Shown piece by piece: positions 55,136-64,000 of a DNA stretch of 64,000 nt (within the stretch, counting starts at the first letter, position 1; each line of letters begins with the position of its first letter). The position numbers and the translations under genes are program-made. The notes beneath the pieces were generated by a model. It saw only the letters and a list, made by a program, of their open reading frames with translations. It was not told where the DNA came from and searched no databases. The stretch spans positions 1 to 64,000 of the forward strand of contig PLWV01000026.1 in assembly GCA_003153155.1 (NCBI GenBank). The letters are read 5' to 3'. The stretch is from Gallionella sp. GTDB lineage: Bacteria > Pseudomonadota > Gammaproteobacteria > Burkholderiales > Gallionellaceae.

Positions 55136-55326
55136 AATCGATTCTGAATGCTAATCCCTTGTCTTACTGTTGTGGCGCAAGGTTCTGGGTTGCAACTGAA
55201 GTCGGTTGGTGCGCCGGCAGATTCCAGTTGCACGTCAACCCAGTTTTAAAGGTGTAAACATTGGAAACTTTTTCTGGACTGGTTTATTTCGCCGACACCC
55301 TTGGATAATTATTTGATGCTGACTCC
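55136..55326. repeat. Intergenic region with repeat unit copy (55244-55332)
   Basis: AGTTTTAAAGGTGTAAACATTGG...TTTATTTCGCCGACACCCTT...GATGCTGACTCC matches the 45640/48512/52421/54672 units. The GAAATCGTGGTCTGTCCCCT module follows and runs into the end of the large gene on the minus strand. No gene is seen. Confidence 0.8.
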
Positions 55327-58300
55327 CTATGAAATCGTGGTCTGTCCCCTATTGTTCCCTATTGTTCCAGAAACGTTCTTATCCAAAATCAACGTGGGTA
55401 TCTTGCTGTAGCAGAGCACCCGAACTGCTATCGGACGTATTTCAAGGGGGGTAGCAGAACGTTTACGCGCATTAACAATTTCATCGGCAAGGTATTTACG
55501 TTGCATTTGAATATTTTGTTCTCGCCACAAATTCACTGGTGGATATGCATGCGGAACACCAGCAAAATTTTCAGGCAAGTCATAAACAAATTTCTCTACA
55601 ACCCCATGGAAGCTGAGAGGACAATCCTTTCGTCTGAATAACGGCTCGATAATATGACCAAGCAACTCTCTAAACGCACCCAGTTGTGTATTCAGTTGCG
55701 CAATCTCTACCAAAAACTCCAGCACCATTTTACTCGCGGATTCGAAGTCTGTTTCGGAGCTTTCCAAATACCGCTTGAGGGCTTGAATACCTCTTTGAAT
55801 ATAATTATCTCCTTGCATAACCATCCAGACTAAATCCATGGGGCTGAGCGATACAAACTTGCGATTTGTTAGGAACTCTTTGACAGTGAACTCTGCACTC
55901 TTCTCAGGTTTTATTTGGCCCCTTGCCAAGCAGTGCATTAGCAACACCTGCGGCCACAAGCCATTCACGTCTATTCCAGCCTTTGCAAGCATACGAAGCC
56001 TACCATCAAGGGTCAGAAGCGTTGCGTTGTAATCCTTCGCAAGCATGAGCATTTCACGCTCTTCCTCTTTCAAGATATTCACGAATTGCGGAACCTCTGT
56101 AGGCGGAGTCAACTCACTGTATGCAGGTTGGACAGTGCAATACTTTTTGGCGACTCCCACTAGTTCTTTGGCAAACGCAATTCGCTGCTCTTTGTGTTTG
56201 TCGTCGTACTCGATAAAGCCGAGTTGACCATCGACGTCTATGGCCGTACCAACTGATTTATCCTCCATTGCATCACGAAGGTTGTGTTCTAGGGTTTCCA
56301 TCGTAAAGGGCGAAATGTAGATCTTCGAAAGAGCGGCAAGCACTTCAGGGACACCAAAGTTCACAAGCTCTGTCAAAGTCAGCGCATCAGTTACATAAAT
56401 TGCGTCAGTGCGGGCGAGTGCGGCGAGCGCTTCGTCTCTTTCCTCAGCAAGACCAGTACCGATAAATATAGGCGGCGCATCTAGGGGCCAACCAATCGCA
56501 ACTTCAATAGTTGTTCGGCCTTGCATCTTAGCAAACCCAGACAAAGTCAATGTCCCAGCACCATAGGCTTCAAGAATCTGACGGGTTCTCTCGGTACTGC
56601 GTTTGAGTTCCTCTAGCATGCGGGTGAAGTCCTTAACACCATCACCGGATGTGCCTATTGGAACAGACTTCATGTTTGGAAGCCCCCCTAAGCTCTCAGC
56701 ATGTTCTTGCGCAATATGTAGTAGGCGCCTATATGCCGATTGGATGGAAATTACCGTGAAATTTTGCGTGCCTCCAAAGGCCTGTGTAGGCACAGCCACT
56801 ATTTGGCCGATCTTGGCACCTATTAGAGCAGCAGCTTCCGAAGAGTCAGGCTTAAGAAAGTGGGTTCTCTTTGGAAGTGTGCCAACGTCTGAAGGGTCAA
56901 TTACCACTTGCAATTCGTGGCCAACGTCGTTTACGAGAGTGAGGGAGCTTCCGGCAACCGCAGCAGGCATCGTTTCCTCCATCAGTGGTAGCCGAATCGG
57001 TGCCGCGATGATGCCAATGTAGTACGCGGAGAACGCTTCCGGCTCATCAAAATTTTGACGCACAAGTCGATACAGCCGTCTAAGCCCCCTCGACATCTCA
57101 TCATATCGAAGTTCAAGGCTTGCAAGCTGAGCAAGGTTTCGGATTGATCCGCTAAGTTCCTCCGGCACCTGCCGAACCATATCTTGAAAAGCCGCAGGTG
57201 TTTCAACTTTACTAGCGACATGGAGCTTAAATAGCCAACTGATACCCTCAGTCGGAGCCTTACGAACCTGTGTTTCAGACAGCGGAAGCAAAAATTTCCA
57301 ATCGCCTGCGTTTTGTCCTAGGTTCATCGCTAAGCGACGAATCTCGTCATTTTCGACCCAGTCATCAGGCAGTTGGCTCAAGAAATACTTCGCCTTTTTT
57401 CGGCTATCAGCCTCAACGTAGCAGGTGAACAGCCTAATATGTAATTCGGATATTTGGCCTATCGGAGTCAACGTCTCATAGAGCGCAGCAGCCTCCATCC
57501 ACCGCTTAGCGTTGAATAGTAAATCAGCCAACATCAGCCGATTAAATTCATGGGTGTCTTCTGCTCCAATTAGCGACTTAGCCCTATTAATCAACACGGC
57601 TGCCTCTAGAGACTCTCCAGCATTGTTTAACAAACGTGCAACTGAACAGACAAGTATTAAGTTGTTACTCTCCGCAATATTTGCGTCAGCAATTTCCCTA
57701 AGAGCACGATCTTTATCTCCAGCACGAGTAATGGCTAACCACCGTAGTGCGGAAAGCGTGTCTACAGTCTCTTGCCAATCTGGTAGAAAGCTCTTCGCAT
57801 ATGCAAGAGTCCCTTCCAAGAACTTAACGTCCCCGCAGTTTGCGGCCAGCTCAGAAACCACGACGATTGACTCTTTGGTCATATCTGCCAAATGGGTACG
57901 GCCAAGTTCCAGTGCTTCGTCGATGCGATTGAGTTCGGAAAGCGCCATAATGTGGACGCGGAATAGTTCCTTAGATTTGAGTCCTAGTGCCTCGGCCTCC
58001 ATGACGATTCCTAGAGCTCCGTTCGGGTTACGCCTTAAAAGGTAAGCGAAACCCAATTGAGCCGCAACAGTTTCAACAGCCCCAGACTGAATTAGCCATA
58101 ATCTCTCATGTCGAGGCTCGAACAGCGCAATCACCCGATCGAGATCGTCAAGTTGAACCTGTGATAGTAGGCCATACGCTGCGGCAACTGTGTTCCGTGC
58201 TACGTCCTCAATCACCATATTCAGTGCCATCGAACGCGTAAAGAAGCCCGCCTCCTGATGGGCTGCCGCCTTCTTGGACAGGCTCACTGCCTCCGAAAAG

Positions 58301-59361
58301 TTGTTATGCCTGCGTGCTGCAAAAGCTAACATCTGCAAAACATCTGGCTCCTCATGCATGGTGGAAGGAATATCACTGATACTTATAGTTTCTCCCTTCA
58401 TCACCCTCGTGTTGATGTATGCGAGCCATACAATTTGTGAGAGCGGGAACCGCTCAATCGCTAACCTCCCAGCTTCCAAGGCTGCATCAATATTTTCGTT
58501 AAGCATGAGGCCTCGGATGCGGGCCGCAGCCATTTTTTCGTCGTCTGGATAGAGATCTGCAGCCTTCAGGAAAAGGGCAGCCGCTTCTTTGATATCGTCA
58601 CTACTAAACCAAAGACACAGACCACGTTGTAGATGCCAACGGGCCTTTTGGTGAGAATCAAAAGAACCAAGGTCCTTACCAATGGAAGCAATGTAAGCGA
58701 GGGCATCTTTGTACTGACTCTTTTTCAGGAGTTCGTTCGTGCGGTCGAGCTGCGCCGTGATAATTTTGTTTACCGAGTCGTCCCGCCCGGTTGGCAGCTC
58801 AGCAAAAGTTACAATTTTGTTAGGTGTTTCACCGATCAGCTCTTGAATGAGATCCAGCTTTTGCTCACACCTGTCTAGTTTCTGATCCTGCCTGTGATAG
58901 GCTGCTCCGGGAGAATGCGGCGCGTAATTGTCCTGGAGAGAAGCATAGTTGTTAATGCGATTCTCGATATCTTCCCAGAATTCAATCTCTATGGTGAATT
59001 GCCCTTGAGCCTCCCTCGAATCTGACAGTAACTGGACTTCGTGAAGAAGCGATGCATCGCTCGGTGACGTTGTAGCAATGAGCAGAATCTTAATGGGCGT
59101 CTTGTGCTTATCAGCTTTCTTTACCTCTTCCTCCACATCCTTCCACTTAAGATCAGTCCGGAAGTATTTCTTACACTGTACGCCGATACGACCAATCCCT
59201 TTTGCATTTACAAAAACATCAACCCCGCCCTGAGCTTGCCCTTTCCGCCCGTTGATTTTGGGTTTCGGATCTTCGAACACTACTCCATAGACATTTGCGC
59301 ACATGCGCTCGAAGTCAGCTTCGTTCTTTGGAATTGGTATTTCGGTAGGCACAAGGTGCAA
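55327..59361 (-). CDS. Large protein: Mrr-like nuclease domain, TPR-like helical repeats, PIN-like domain
   Basis: This 1344-residue protein has an N-terminal PD-(D/E)XK-type nuclease fold (about residues 10-140) with Asp48 (GGVDVF) and Gln62-Cys63-Lys64 (VQCKKYF), the motif arrangement of Mrr/DUF2034-type endonucleases. Residues about 195-750 are helical TPR-like repeats (for example ALAYIASIGKDLG, AALFLKAADLYPDDEK). Residues about 985-1135 look like a PIN nuclease: Asp992 (YVTDAL), acidic EEEREML near 1100 and Asp1119 (LLTLDGRL). The last 10-12 residues (IGNNRGQTTIS) come from repeat DNA. It is more AT-rich than the core genes and has no partner genes, suggesting a transferred single-gene defence or stress effector. 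That role is inference. Confidence 0.7.
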   Translation of the reverse strand: MHLVPTEIPIPKNEADFERMCANVYGVVFEDPKPKINGRKGQAQGGVDVFVNAKGIGRIGVQCKKYFRTDLKWKDVEEEVKKADKHKTPIKILLIATTSPSDASLLHEVQLLSDSREAQGQFTIEIEFWEDIENRINNYASLQDNYAPHSPGAAYHRQDQKLDRCEQKLDLIQELIGETPNKIVTFAELPTGRDDSVNKIITAQLDRTNELLKKSQYKDALAYIASIGKDLGSFDSHQKARWHLQRGLCLWFSSDDIKEAAALFLKAADLYPDDEKMAAARIRGLMLNENIDAALEAGRLAIERFPLSQIVWLAYINTRVMKGETISISDIPSTMHEEPDVLQMLAFAARRHNNFSEAVSLSKKAAAHQEAGFFTRSMALNMVIEDVARNTVAAAYGLLSQVQLDDLDRVIALFEPRHERLWLIQSGAVETVAAQLGFAYLLRRNPNGALGIVMEAEALGLKSKELFRVHIMALSELNRIDEALELGRTHLADMTKESIVVVSELAANCGDVKFLEGTLAYAKSFLPDWQETVDTLSALRWLAITRAGDKDRALREIADANIAESNNLILVCSVARLLNNAGESLEAAVLINRAKSLIGAEDTHEFNRLMLADLLFNAKRWMEAAALYETLTPIGQISELHIRLFTCYVEADSRKKAKYFLSQLPDDWVENDEIRRLAMNLGQNAGDWKFLLPLSETQVRKAPTEGISWLFKLHVASKVETPAAFQDMVRQVPEELSGSIRNLAQLASLELRYDEMSRGLRRLYRLVRQNFDEPEAFSAYYIGIIAAPIRLPLMEETMPAAVAGSSLTLVNDVGHELQVVIDPSDVGTLPKRTHFLKPDSSEAAALIGAKIGQIVAVPTQAFGGTQNFTVISIQSAYRRLLHIAQEHAESLGGLPNMKSVPIGTSGDGVKDFTRMLEELKRSTERTRQILEAYGAGTLTLSGFAKMQGRTTIEVAIGWPLDAPPIFIGTGLAEERDEALAALARTDAIYVTDALTLTELVNFGVPEVLAALSKIYISPFTMETLEHNLRDAMEDKSVGTAIDVDGQLGFIEYDDKHKEQRIAFAKELVGVAKKYCTVQPAYSELTPPTEVPQFVNILKEEEREMLMLAKDYNATLLTLDGRLRMLAKAGIDVNGLWPQVLLMHCLARGQIKPEKSAEFTVKEFLTNRKFVSLSPMDLVWMVMQGDNYIQRGIQALKRYLESSETDFESASKMVLEFLVEIAQLNTQLGAFRELLGHIIEPLFRRKDCPLSFHGVVEKFVYDLPENFAGVPHAYPPVNLWREQNIQMQRKYLADEIVNARKRSATPLEIRPIAVRVLCYSKIPTLILDKNVSGTIGNNRGQTTIS

Positions 59362-59576
59362 AGGAAAGTCTCCCAGCGCTGTTGTTCAATTTACAAAGTG
59401 CGCTGATTCAGCGCAACAACAACTATCACATCAATAGCCTTTTACTCAGATTTTTAACAAAATGTAAGGTAGGAAAACAGATTTTCGATTGGATCATGAA
59501 TGACTGCGATTGGCACATTCCTGCAATTCGCCAAGTTCCACTTTGGGGCGGCTCACTTATCCATTGATTGTTCCGC

Positions 59577-59606
59577 ATAGCCCCGTTCAGGTAACGCGGG
59601 GGCTAT
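59577..59606. terminator. Stem-loop downstream of nrdJ
   Basis: ATAGCCCCGTT (59577-59587) pairs with AACG-CG-GGGGCTAT (59593-59606) with a small bulge. It lies 53 bp after the nrdJ stop and has no clear T-run, so it is a weak terminator candidate. The rest of 59362-59658 shows no gene. Confidence 0.4.
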
Positions 59607-59658
59607 AAATACAAAATCAAAACTCTAACAACAGGATTTCAGCACTTATCTTGCAGTA

Positions 59659-62600
59659 TCACCCGCACGCGCCGATTGCGCCGCAACTGGTGCAGAACTC
59701 GCAGCCGTCTTTCTTGATCAGCGTGGCGTTGCCGCATTCCTTGCAGTGCTTGCCGGCCAGTGTTTTGGGTCCGGCGGCCTTGCTTTTCTTTTTCGGCACT
59801 TCCATCACGCCCATGTGCTGTATCGGATAGCCATTCTCATCGAGGATGCCGAGCATCGCGTAACGGTGAATGATCAGTTTGGCGACATAGGAAACCGTCG
59901 AGGGGTAGCTTTCCATCTTGATGCCACCGGGCACGCGCGCCATGAAGTCGCCGAGCGGCTCGCCAAAGTTGAGCAGCTTGCGCAGCTTCATGCCGATCCA
60001 GGCCGGATCGATGACGCGCATGTCCAGGCTCAACACCTTGCACAGTCCGTCGAGGGCACGCGGATAGACTCCTGCCAGCCACATCGAGTAGGGGCGGCGT
60101 TGCCCGTCCGGCAGCACCAGTTCTTTCAGACCGAGCACGAAGTCATCGCCGCTGCCCACATTGGAAATATCCACCGTCCAGCTCATCGTGCCGTCGGTGC
60201 CGGTCTTGGGTTCCTTCTTCGCAAACAGCGCGTCCATCATCGGGGTGGTTGCATCCGCACTGGCTTCCAGCGCGCCCAATTCTTCGATGCGGTATTTCAG
60301 CAGATGCGCGAATGCGGCCACCAGGCTGGGCATGCGTTTCATCTGGCCGTCGGGCGGCATCGGCATGTCGAAGGCGTCGTCACCGGCGGTCTTCATCAGC
60401 ATCTCCAGCTTCATGCGCACCCATACCGGATCAAGAGTGCGCATGTCCATCGACAGGGATTTGGCCAGCGCACCGAGTCCGCGCGGCTGCTCCGAGCCGT
60501 TCACCCAAACTTCGAACGGGTGATTGTGGCCGTTCTCAGTATGCGATATGAACACCACGAAACTGCCGAGCGGATGCTTCACCACCTGGGAGACCCAGCC
60601 TGAGCTGCCATTCGGCAATTCCGGGCGGCCCGGCCAGCGCAATGAAGCGAGCGCGGGTTTCGGTGTCGCTTCCAGCACGATGCGCCTGTCCTGGTCGAAC
60701 ACCAGGTCCTGCGGCTGATCTTCTGTTATTTCTGTTTTTGCCTGCTTGATTTCCGGCGTAACCGATAACACCGAGCCCAGCACATTGTTCGGACGATAGG
60801 TAGCCAGGCCCTTCAGTCCGGCCTTCCACGCTGCGGTGTAGAGACCTTTGAAATCTTCATAGGGATAGTCGGCGGGCACGTTGACCGTCTTGCTGATCGA
60901 GGTGTCGATGAACGGCGCGACCGCGGCCACCATCTTCATATGGTCGAGCGCGGAGATCTCCAGAGCGGTGACGAAGGCGGGCGGCAGCTTGTTCATGTCG
61001 CCGCCCATGTGCTTATACATACGCCAAGCGTGATCTTCCACCGCGTAATCCTTGGTGCCACCCTCGGCCATGCGTTTCTTGCGCGTATAGAACCATGAGA
61101 ACGGCGGCTCGATGCCGTTGGAGGCATTGTCTGCGAACGCCAGCGAAATGGTTCCGGTGGGCGCAATCGATAACAGGTGGCTGTTGCGCAGGCCATGCTC
61201 GCGGATCTTGTCCTTGATCTGATCGGGCAGACGCGAGGCGAAGCGCGGTGCGGCCAGATATTGGTCAGCATCCAGCAGCGGGAACGCACCGCGTTCGATG
61301 GCCAGATCCACAGAGGCGAGATACGACTCGTCGCGCATGATGCGCGTGATATCGGTGGCAAACGCGCGCGCTTCGTCGGTGTCATAACGCAAGCCCAGCA
61401 TCACCAGCGCATCACCCAGCCCGGTATAGCCCAGCCCGATGCGGCGCTTGTTCTGCGCTTCCAGTTGCTGTTCCGGCAGCGGCCATGCGGTGACATCCAG
61501 CACGTTGTCCAGCATGCGCACCGCGACGCGCACCAGTTGCTTGAACGGTTCGTGGTCGAAACTTGAATGCGCAGAGAACGGGTTCTTCACCATGCGCGTC
61601 AGGTCGATAGAGCCCAGACAGCAGCAGCCGTAGGGGGGAAGTGGCTGTTCCGCGCAGTTGTGGACATACAAGCCATTGGCATCGAAGGCATGCACCTCGG
61701 CAACGGTCACGTCATACACATCTTCCACACCATCCTCTTCCAATGACAGCACGGTCGCGACGAAACGTTCAGTATTCGGCTTGCGCTGATAGTTAGCCAG
61801 CAAGCCATTCAGCCTGTCCATCTTGTCGCTATCCGCAAAGCCGATCAGTTCGGCATAACGCCCGATGTTCTCGCCGCTGATGATGAGTTCATGCAGTGCC
61901 TGGCAGGCATATTCCTTGGAACCACCTTTTCCGTCCGGCAATGACTTCATGCCACCGGGGCGGCGATTTTGATAGATGGTGGCGATGATGCCGAGACGTT
62001 GCAGCATGCGCTGCACGGACTCCAGGTTGCCGAGGTCGATCTGCGTCAGGCGAACGCTGATGCCTTTTTCCTGCGAGCCTTGCACCGAACCATCGGCATC
62101 GAACATGCCGCGCAATACGCCGCGATAAAAATCGGACGAGCCGGTTTCCATTGCAGCAGTGAACCGCTTGTTGCCGGGCGTCAGCCCCAGCTCCAGTGCC
62201 AATGTGCGCAATGCGCCAGTCGCCAGACGATATTCGCCGCGACCTGCAACGGGTTTTTGCCAGCCGTGAAAATCAGAGCGGTGCGGCAACGAGCGCGCCG
62301 CTTGTTCGGTGGCATACATGACACCTGCAACTCCGGCGGATGGAAGCATGTCGCCATGATATATTTCTCTGGCATTGGCGACTTTCAACGCGACGGCATC
62401 CCAGACACTGAGCACAGCTTTGTCGTTCTTGAGCGTGCCGTCACCAATCAATAGGCCGATCAGATAGCCTTTGTCTTCATTGTGTGCGCCGCTCCATGAT
62501 TGCATGGCGCGATGATCGTGCAACACGATTTGATCTTCGCTACGGAGTTCGCCAGCTTTGACCCACTCAGTTTCACGTACATGGCGCGCCATGCGCGAAA

Positions 62601-63861
62601 CGCGCAGCACGGGATGGTCTTCTGTAAGCCGCAATGAATGTCCTTCGGCGGTTTTCAGGCGCAACACCGGCTTGACGCCGGTGTGAAAGAAACCTTGCGA
62701 TTCGGTGGGATAGGATTTTCCGTCGACTACAGCAGAAAATGTTTCGCCGATCAGATTGCGTACCTGGCGCGCGCCCTGGTCTGTCATAACCCAGGTATCG
62801 GCGGTGACGCAGGGGTTGGTTGCCGCTATCTCTTCGCAGTAAGACAGGTTGTTGTCGCGGTTCATCAGGTCGATGAACAGCACACCCGGCTCGGCGTGAT
62901 CGTAAGTGCTCTCCATGATCTGCTTCCACAGGTCGGCGGCCTGCACCTTGCGATATACCCACTTGCCGTCTGCGCGTTGGGCAGCACCTTGCGCCTTGAG
63001 CGCTTCGGAAGGTTCTGCTCTATGCACCAGTTCGAATGGTTGATTGTTCTCCAAAGCGTGCATCAATGCATCGGTCACGCCGACGGAGATGTTGAAGTTG
63101 CGCAGGTCGCCCTGATCCTTGGCATGGATGAATCGCTCGATGTCCGGATGATCGCAGCGCAGTACACCCATTTGCGCACCGCGCCGTGCGCCGGCCGATT
63201 CGACGGTCTCGCAGGAGCGGTCGAACACGCGCATGTAGGAGATCGGCCCGCTGGCACGGGAATTGGTGCCCTTGACGATAGCCCCCTCGGGACGGATCGA
63301 CGAAAAATCGTAGCCGACACCGCCGCCGCGCCGCATGGTTTCGGCGGCTTGCTGCAAGGCATCATAGATACCGGGCTTGCCGGCGCTGATGCCTGAGATC
63401 GCATCTCCCACCGGCTGCACAAAGCAGTTGATCAGGGTTGCCTGATTACTTAATCCCGCTGCCGAGTTGATGCGGCCGGCGGGAACAAATCCGTTCTCCT
63501 GGGCCAGGAAGAAAGCTTCTTCCCACTGGGCGCGTTGTTCCGGTTTTTCGGCTTGCGCCAATCCGCGCGCCACACGACGGCGCACATCTTCAACGGAGGT
63601 CTCGCCGGGTTCAGCGTACTTCTCCAACAATACTTCGGTGCTGATTTCTTGCGTCATAGCAGTTGTTCCTTTGAAGGCTGATTTGCCTGCTATTTGGTCG
63701 TCCTGTAAAGGAGTTATGGGAGCCTTCGCCGGCTCAAACTGAATCGCGGGATCCTGGCGGGGGGACGCCTTGTGTTGGTCAGACGGCATGTTGGGCAAAG
63801 CGGAGAATTCGGAAATGTTGCGGGCGGATGTCGAAGACAAAACACTTTCTGTAACAAGCAT
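59659..63861 (-). CDS. nrdJ: Class II (adenosylcobalamin-dependent) ribonucleotide reductase with intein
   Basis: The start at 63861 has a perfect AAGGAGGT seven bases upstream; an ATG at 63657 (MTQEISTEV) is the alternative if the first 68 residues are an extension. The precursor is 1400 residues and about 1015 after splicing. It reduces ribonucleotides using a 5'-deoxyadenosyl radical. Features: the N-terminal GRRxARG-like region, [21 protein letters not shown], the NPC-AEQ active site (NPCxE, interrupted by the intein), the finger loop with [20 protein letters not shown], and repeated C-terminal modules. A Cys-rich end ([20 protein letters not shown]) likely carries the reducing cysteines. 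B12 dependence follows from the family. The gene is AT-flanked and probably NrdR-controlled. Confidence 0.92.
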   Translation of the reverse strand: MLVTESVLSSTSARNISEFSALPNMPSDQHKASPRQDPAIQFEPAKAPITPLQDDQIAGKSAFKGTTAMTQEISTEVLLEKYAEPGETSVEDVRRRVARGLAQAEKPEQRAQWEEAFFLAQENGFVPAGRINSAAGLSNQATLINCFVQPVGDAISGISAGKPGIYDALQQAAETMRRGGGVGYDFSSIRPEGAIVKGTNSRASGPISYMRVFDRSCETVESAGARRGAQMGVLRCDHPDIERFIHAKDQGDLRNFNISVGVTDALMHALENNQPFELVHRAEPSEALKAQGAAQRADGKWVYRKVQAADLWKQIMESTYDHAEPGVLFIDLMNRDNNLSYCEEIAATNPCVTADTWVMTDQGARQVRNLIGETFSAVVDGKSYPTESQGFFHTGVKPVLRLKTAEGHSLRLTEDHPVLRVSRMARHVRETEWVKAGELRSEDQIVLHDHRAMQSWSGAHNEDKGYLIGLLIGDGTLKNDKAVLSVWDAVALKVANAREIYHGDMLPSAGVAGVMYATEQAARSLPHRSDFHGWQKPVAGRGEYRLATGALRTLALELGLTPGNKRFTAAMETGSSDFYRGVLRGMFDADGSVQGSQEKGISVRLTQIDLGNLESVQRMLQRLGIIATIYQNRRPGGMKSLPDGKGGSKEYACQALHELIISGENIGRYAELIGFADSDKMDRLNGLLANYQRKPNTERFVATVLSLEEDGVEDVYDVTVAEVHAFDANGLYVHNCAEQPLPPYGCCCLGSIDLTRMVKNPFSAHSSFDHEPFKQLVRVAVRMLDNVLDVTAWPLPEQQLEAQNKRRIGLGYTGLGDALVMLGLRYDTDEARAFATDITRIMRDESYLASVDLAIERGAFPLLDADQYLAAPRFASRLPDQIKDKIREHGLRNSHLLSIAPTGTISLAFADNASNGIEPPFSWFYTRKKRMAEGGTKDYAVEDHAWRMYKHMGGDMNKLPPAFVTALEISALDHMKMVAAVAPFIDTSISKTVNVPADYPYEDFKGLYTAAWKAGLKGLATYRPNNVLGSVLSVTPEIKQAKTEITEDQPQDLVFDQDRRIVLEATPKPALASLRWPGRPELPNGSSGWVSQVVKHPLGSFVVFISHTENGHNHPFEVWVNGSEQPRGLGALAKSLSMDMRTLDPVWVRMKLEMLMKTAGDDAFDMPMPPDGQMKRMPSLVAAFAHLLKYRIEELGALEASADATTPMMDALFAKKEPKTGTDGTMSWTVDISNVGSGDDFVLGLKELVLPDGQRRPYSMWLAGVYPRALDGLCKVLSLDMRVIDPAWIGMKLRKLLNFGEPLGDFMARVPGGIKMESYPSTVSYVAKLIIHRYAMLGILDENGYPIQHMGVMEVPKKKSKAAGPKTLAGKHCKECGNATLIKKDGCEFCTSCGAIGACG
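61657..62811 (-). other. Intein with LAGLIDADG homing endonuclease, inside nrdJ
   Basis: A 385-residue insertion begins [20 protein letters not shown] (block A; Cys1) and ends [13 protein letters not shown] (blocks F/G; C-terminal Asn). The next host residue is Cys (C+1). Block B is [14 protein letters not shown] with its His. Two dodecapeptide motifs, [12 protein letters not shown] and [15 protein letters not shown], mark an intact DOD homing endonuclease. Joining the flanks restores the conserved NPCAEQPL segment of the enzyme. Confidence 0.95.
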
Positions 63862-63910
63862 AATACAACCTCCTTGATTGCACGGCTGTTTTAGCCCGAA
63901 AAACTCAAAA

Positions 63911-63957
63911 CCACTATATGTAGTAGTTTTCCCCTTAATTTGAACTAATTCTAGGAG
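63911..63957 (-). promoter_or_regulatory. Pair of NrdR-box-like sites upstream of nrdJ
   Basis: Box 1 CCACTATATGTAGTAG (63911-63926) matches the NrdR consensus ACACWATATATWGTGT at 12 of 16 positions. Box 2 GAACTAATTCTAGGAG (63942-63957) is weaker. Equivalent bases are 31 bp apart, three helical turns, the spacing known for NrdR. They lie 50-96 bp before the start codon. Confidence 0.6.
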
Positions 63958-64000
63958 GTTAAATTTTTTTTGCAAGTCATATTTCGGACTAGATAGTTTG

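Noticed and set aside
45253..55326. Integron-like cassette array.
   Set aside because: No integron integrase is seen and the repeats lack attC core sites (GTTRRRY/RYYYAAC) at gene ends; genes also lie in both orientations.
63860..64000. Possible cobalamin riboswitch upstream of the B12-dependent reductase.
   Set aside because: The leader visible here is short and AT-rich. It lacks the B12-box sequence and the length needed. The NrdR-like boxes explain the site better.

Overview
The gene content fits a Gram-negative betaproteobacterium, probably of the Nitrosomonadales/Gallionellaceae type. It has two-partner secretion, BamC, a dapA-bamC-MBL block, suhB/trmJ/cysE/iscR synteny, FeoAB and a B12-dependent ribonucleotide reductase. 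This placement is inferred from gene families and synteny only. No rRNA, tRNA or CRISPR array was seen.

Layout. Positions 1-5 kb hold a two-partner secretion locus (adhesin C-terminus, TpsB transporter, double-FecR protein). Positions 5-38 kb are mostly core housekeeping: trxC, a glutamine amidotransferase, nadC, clpB with a heat-shock promoter, an RNase D-like exonuclease, psd, an RlmN-like radical SAM enzyme, feoAB, dapA-bamC-MBL, roxA, bcp-slyD, suhB-mutS, trmJ-cysE-iscR, dsbB and an HPP protein. Small accessory genes lie among them: a Phd/ParE-type and a VapBC toxin-antitoxin pair, and two HEPN-like proteins. Positions 39-55 kb are an accessory tract of small genes separated by recurring palindromic repeats. 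It includes a broken GST gene, a phosphoesterase, cell-wall enzymes, pssA, a TumE/TumA-like pair, CsbD, a partial copy of an M23 peptidase gene and an HU plus HU-LysM pair. Positions 55-64 kb hold a 1344-residue Mrr-like nuclease/TPR/PIN-like protein and a class II ribonucleotide reductase (nrdJ).

The most striking signal is a family of dispersed hairpin repeats between about 3 and 37 kb. Their stems differ from copy to copy but stay complementary (outer stem CGACT/AGTCG, TGACT/AGTCA, CCACT/AGTGG, CGGCT/AGCCG or CAACT/AGTTG). They nest inside each other, abut stop codons, and are inserted in frame inside mutS and the rlmN-like gene. Other repeat modules sit in frame in bamC, the MBL hydrolase and a glycosyltransferase-like gene. 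Two copies belong to composite elements of about 205 bp with 17-bp terminal inverted repeats that also covary. A second, unrelated repeat set between 42 and 55.5 kb supplies the stop codons of several genes.

Other highlights: nrdJ carries a 385-residue LAGLIDADG intein placed exactly before the thiyl-radical cysteine of the NPCxE motif, behind a likely pair of NrdR boxes spaced 31 bp apart. A two-gene HU operon encodes an HU-TM-LysM protein that could link DNA to the cell wall.
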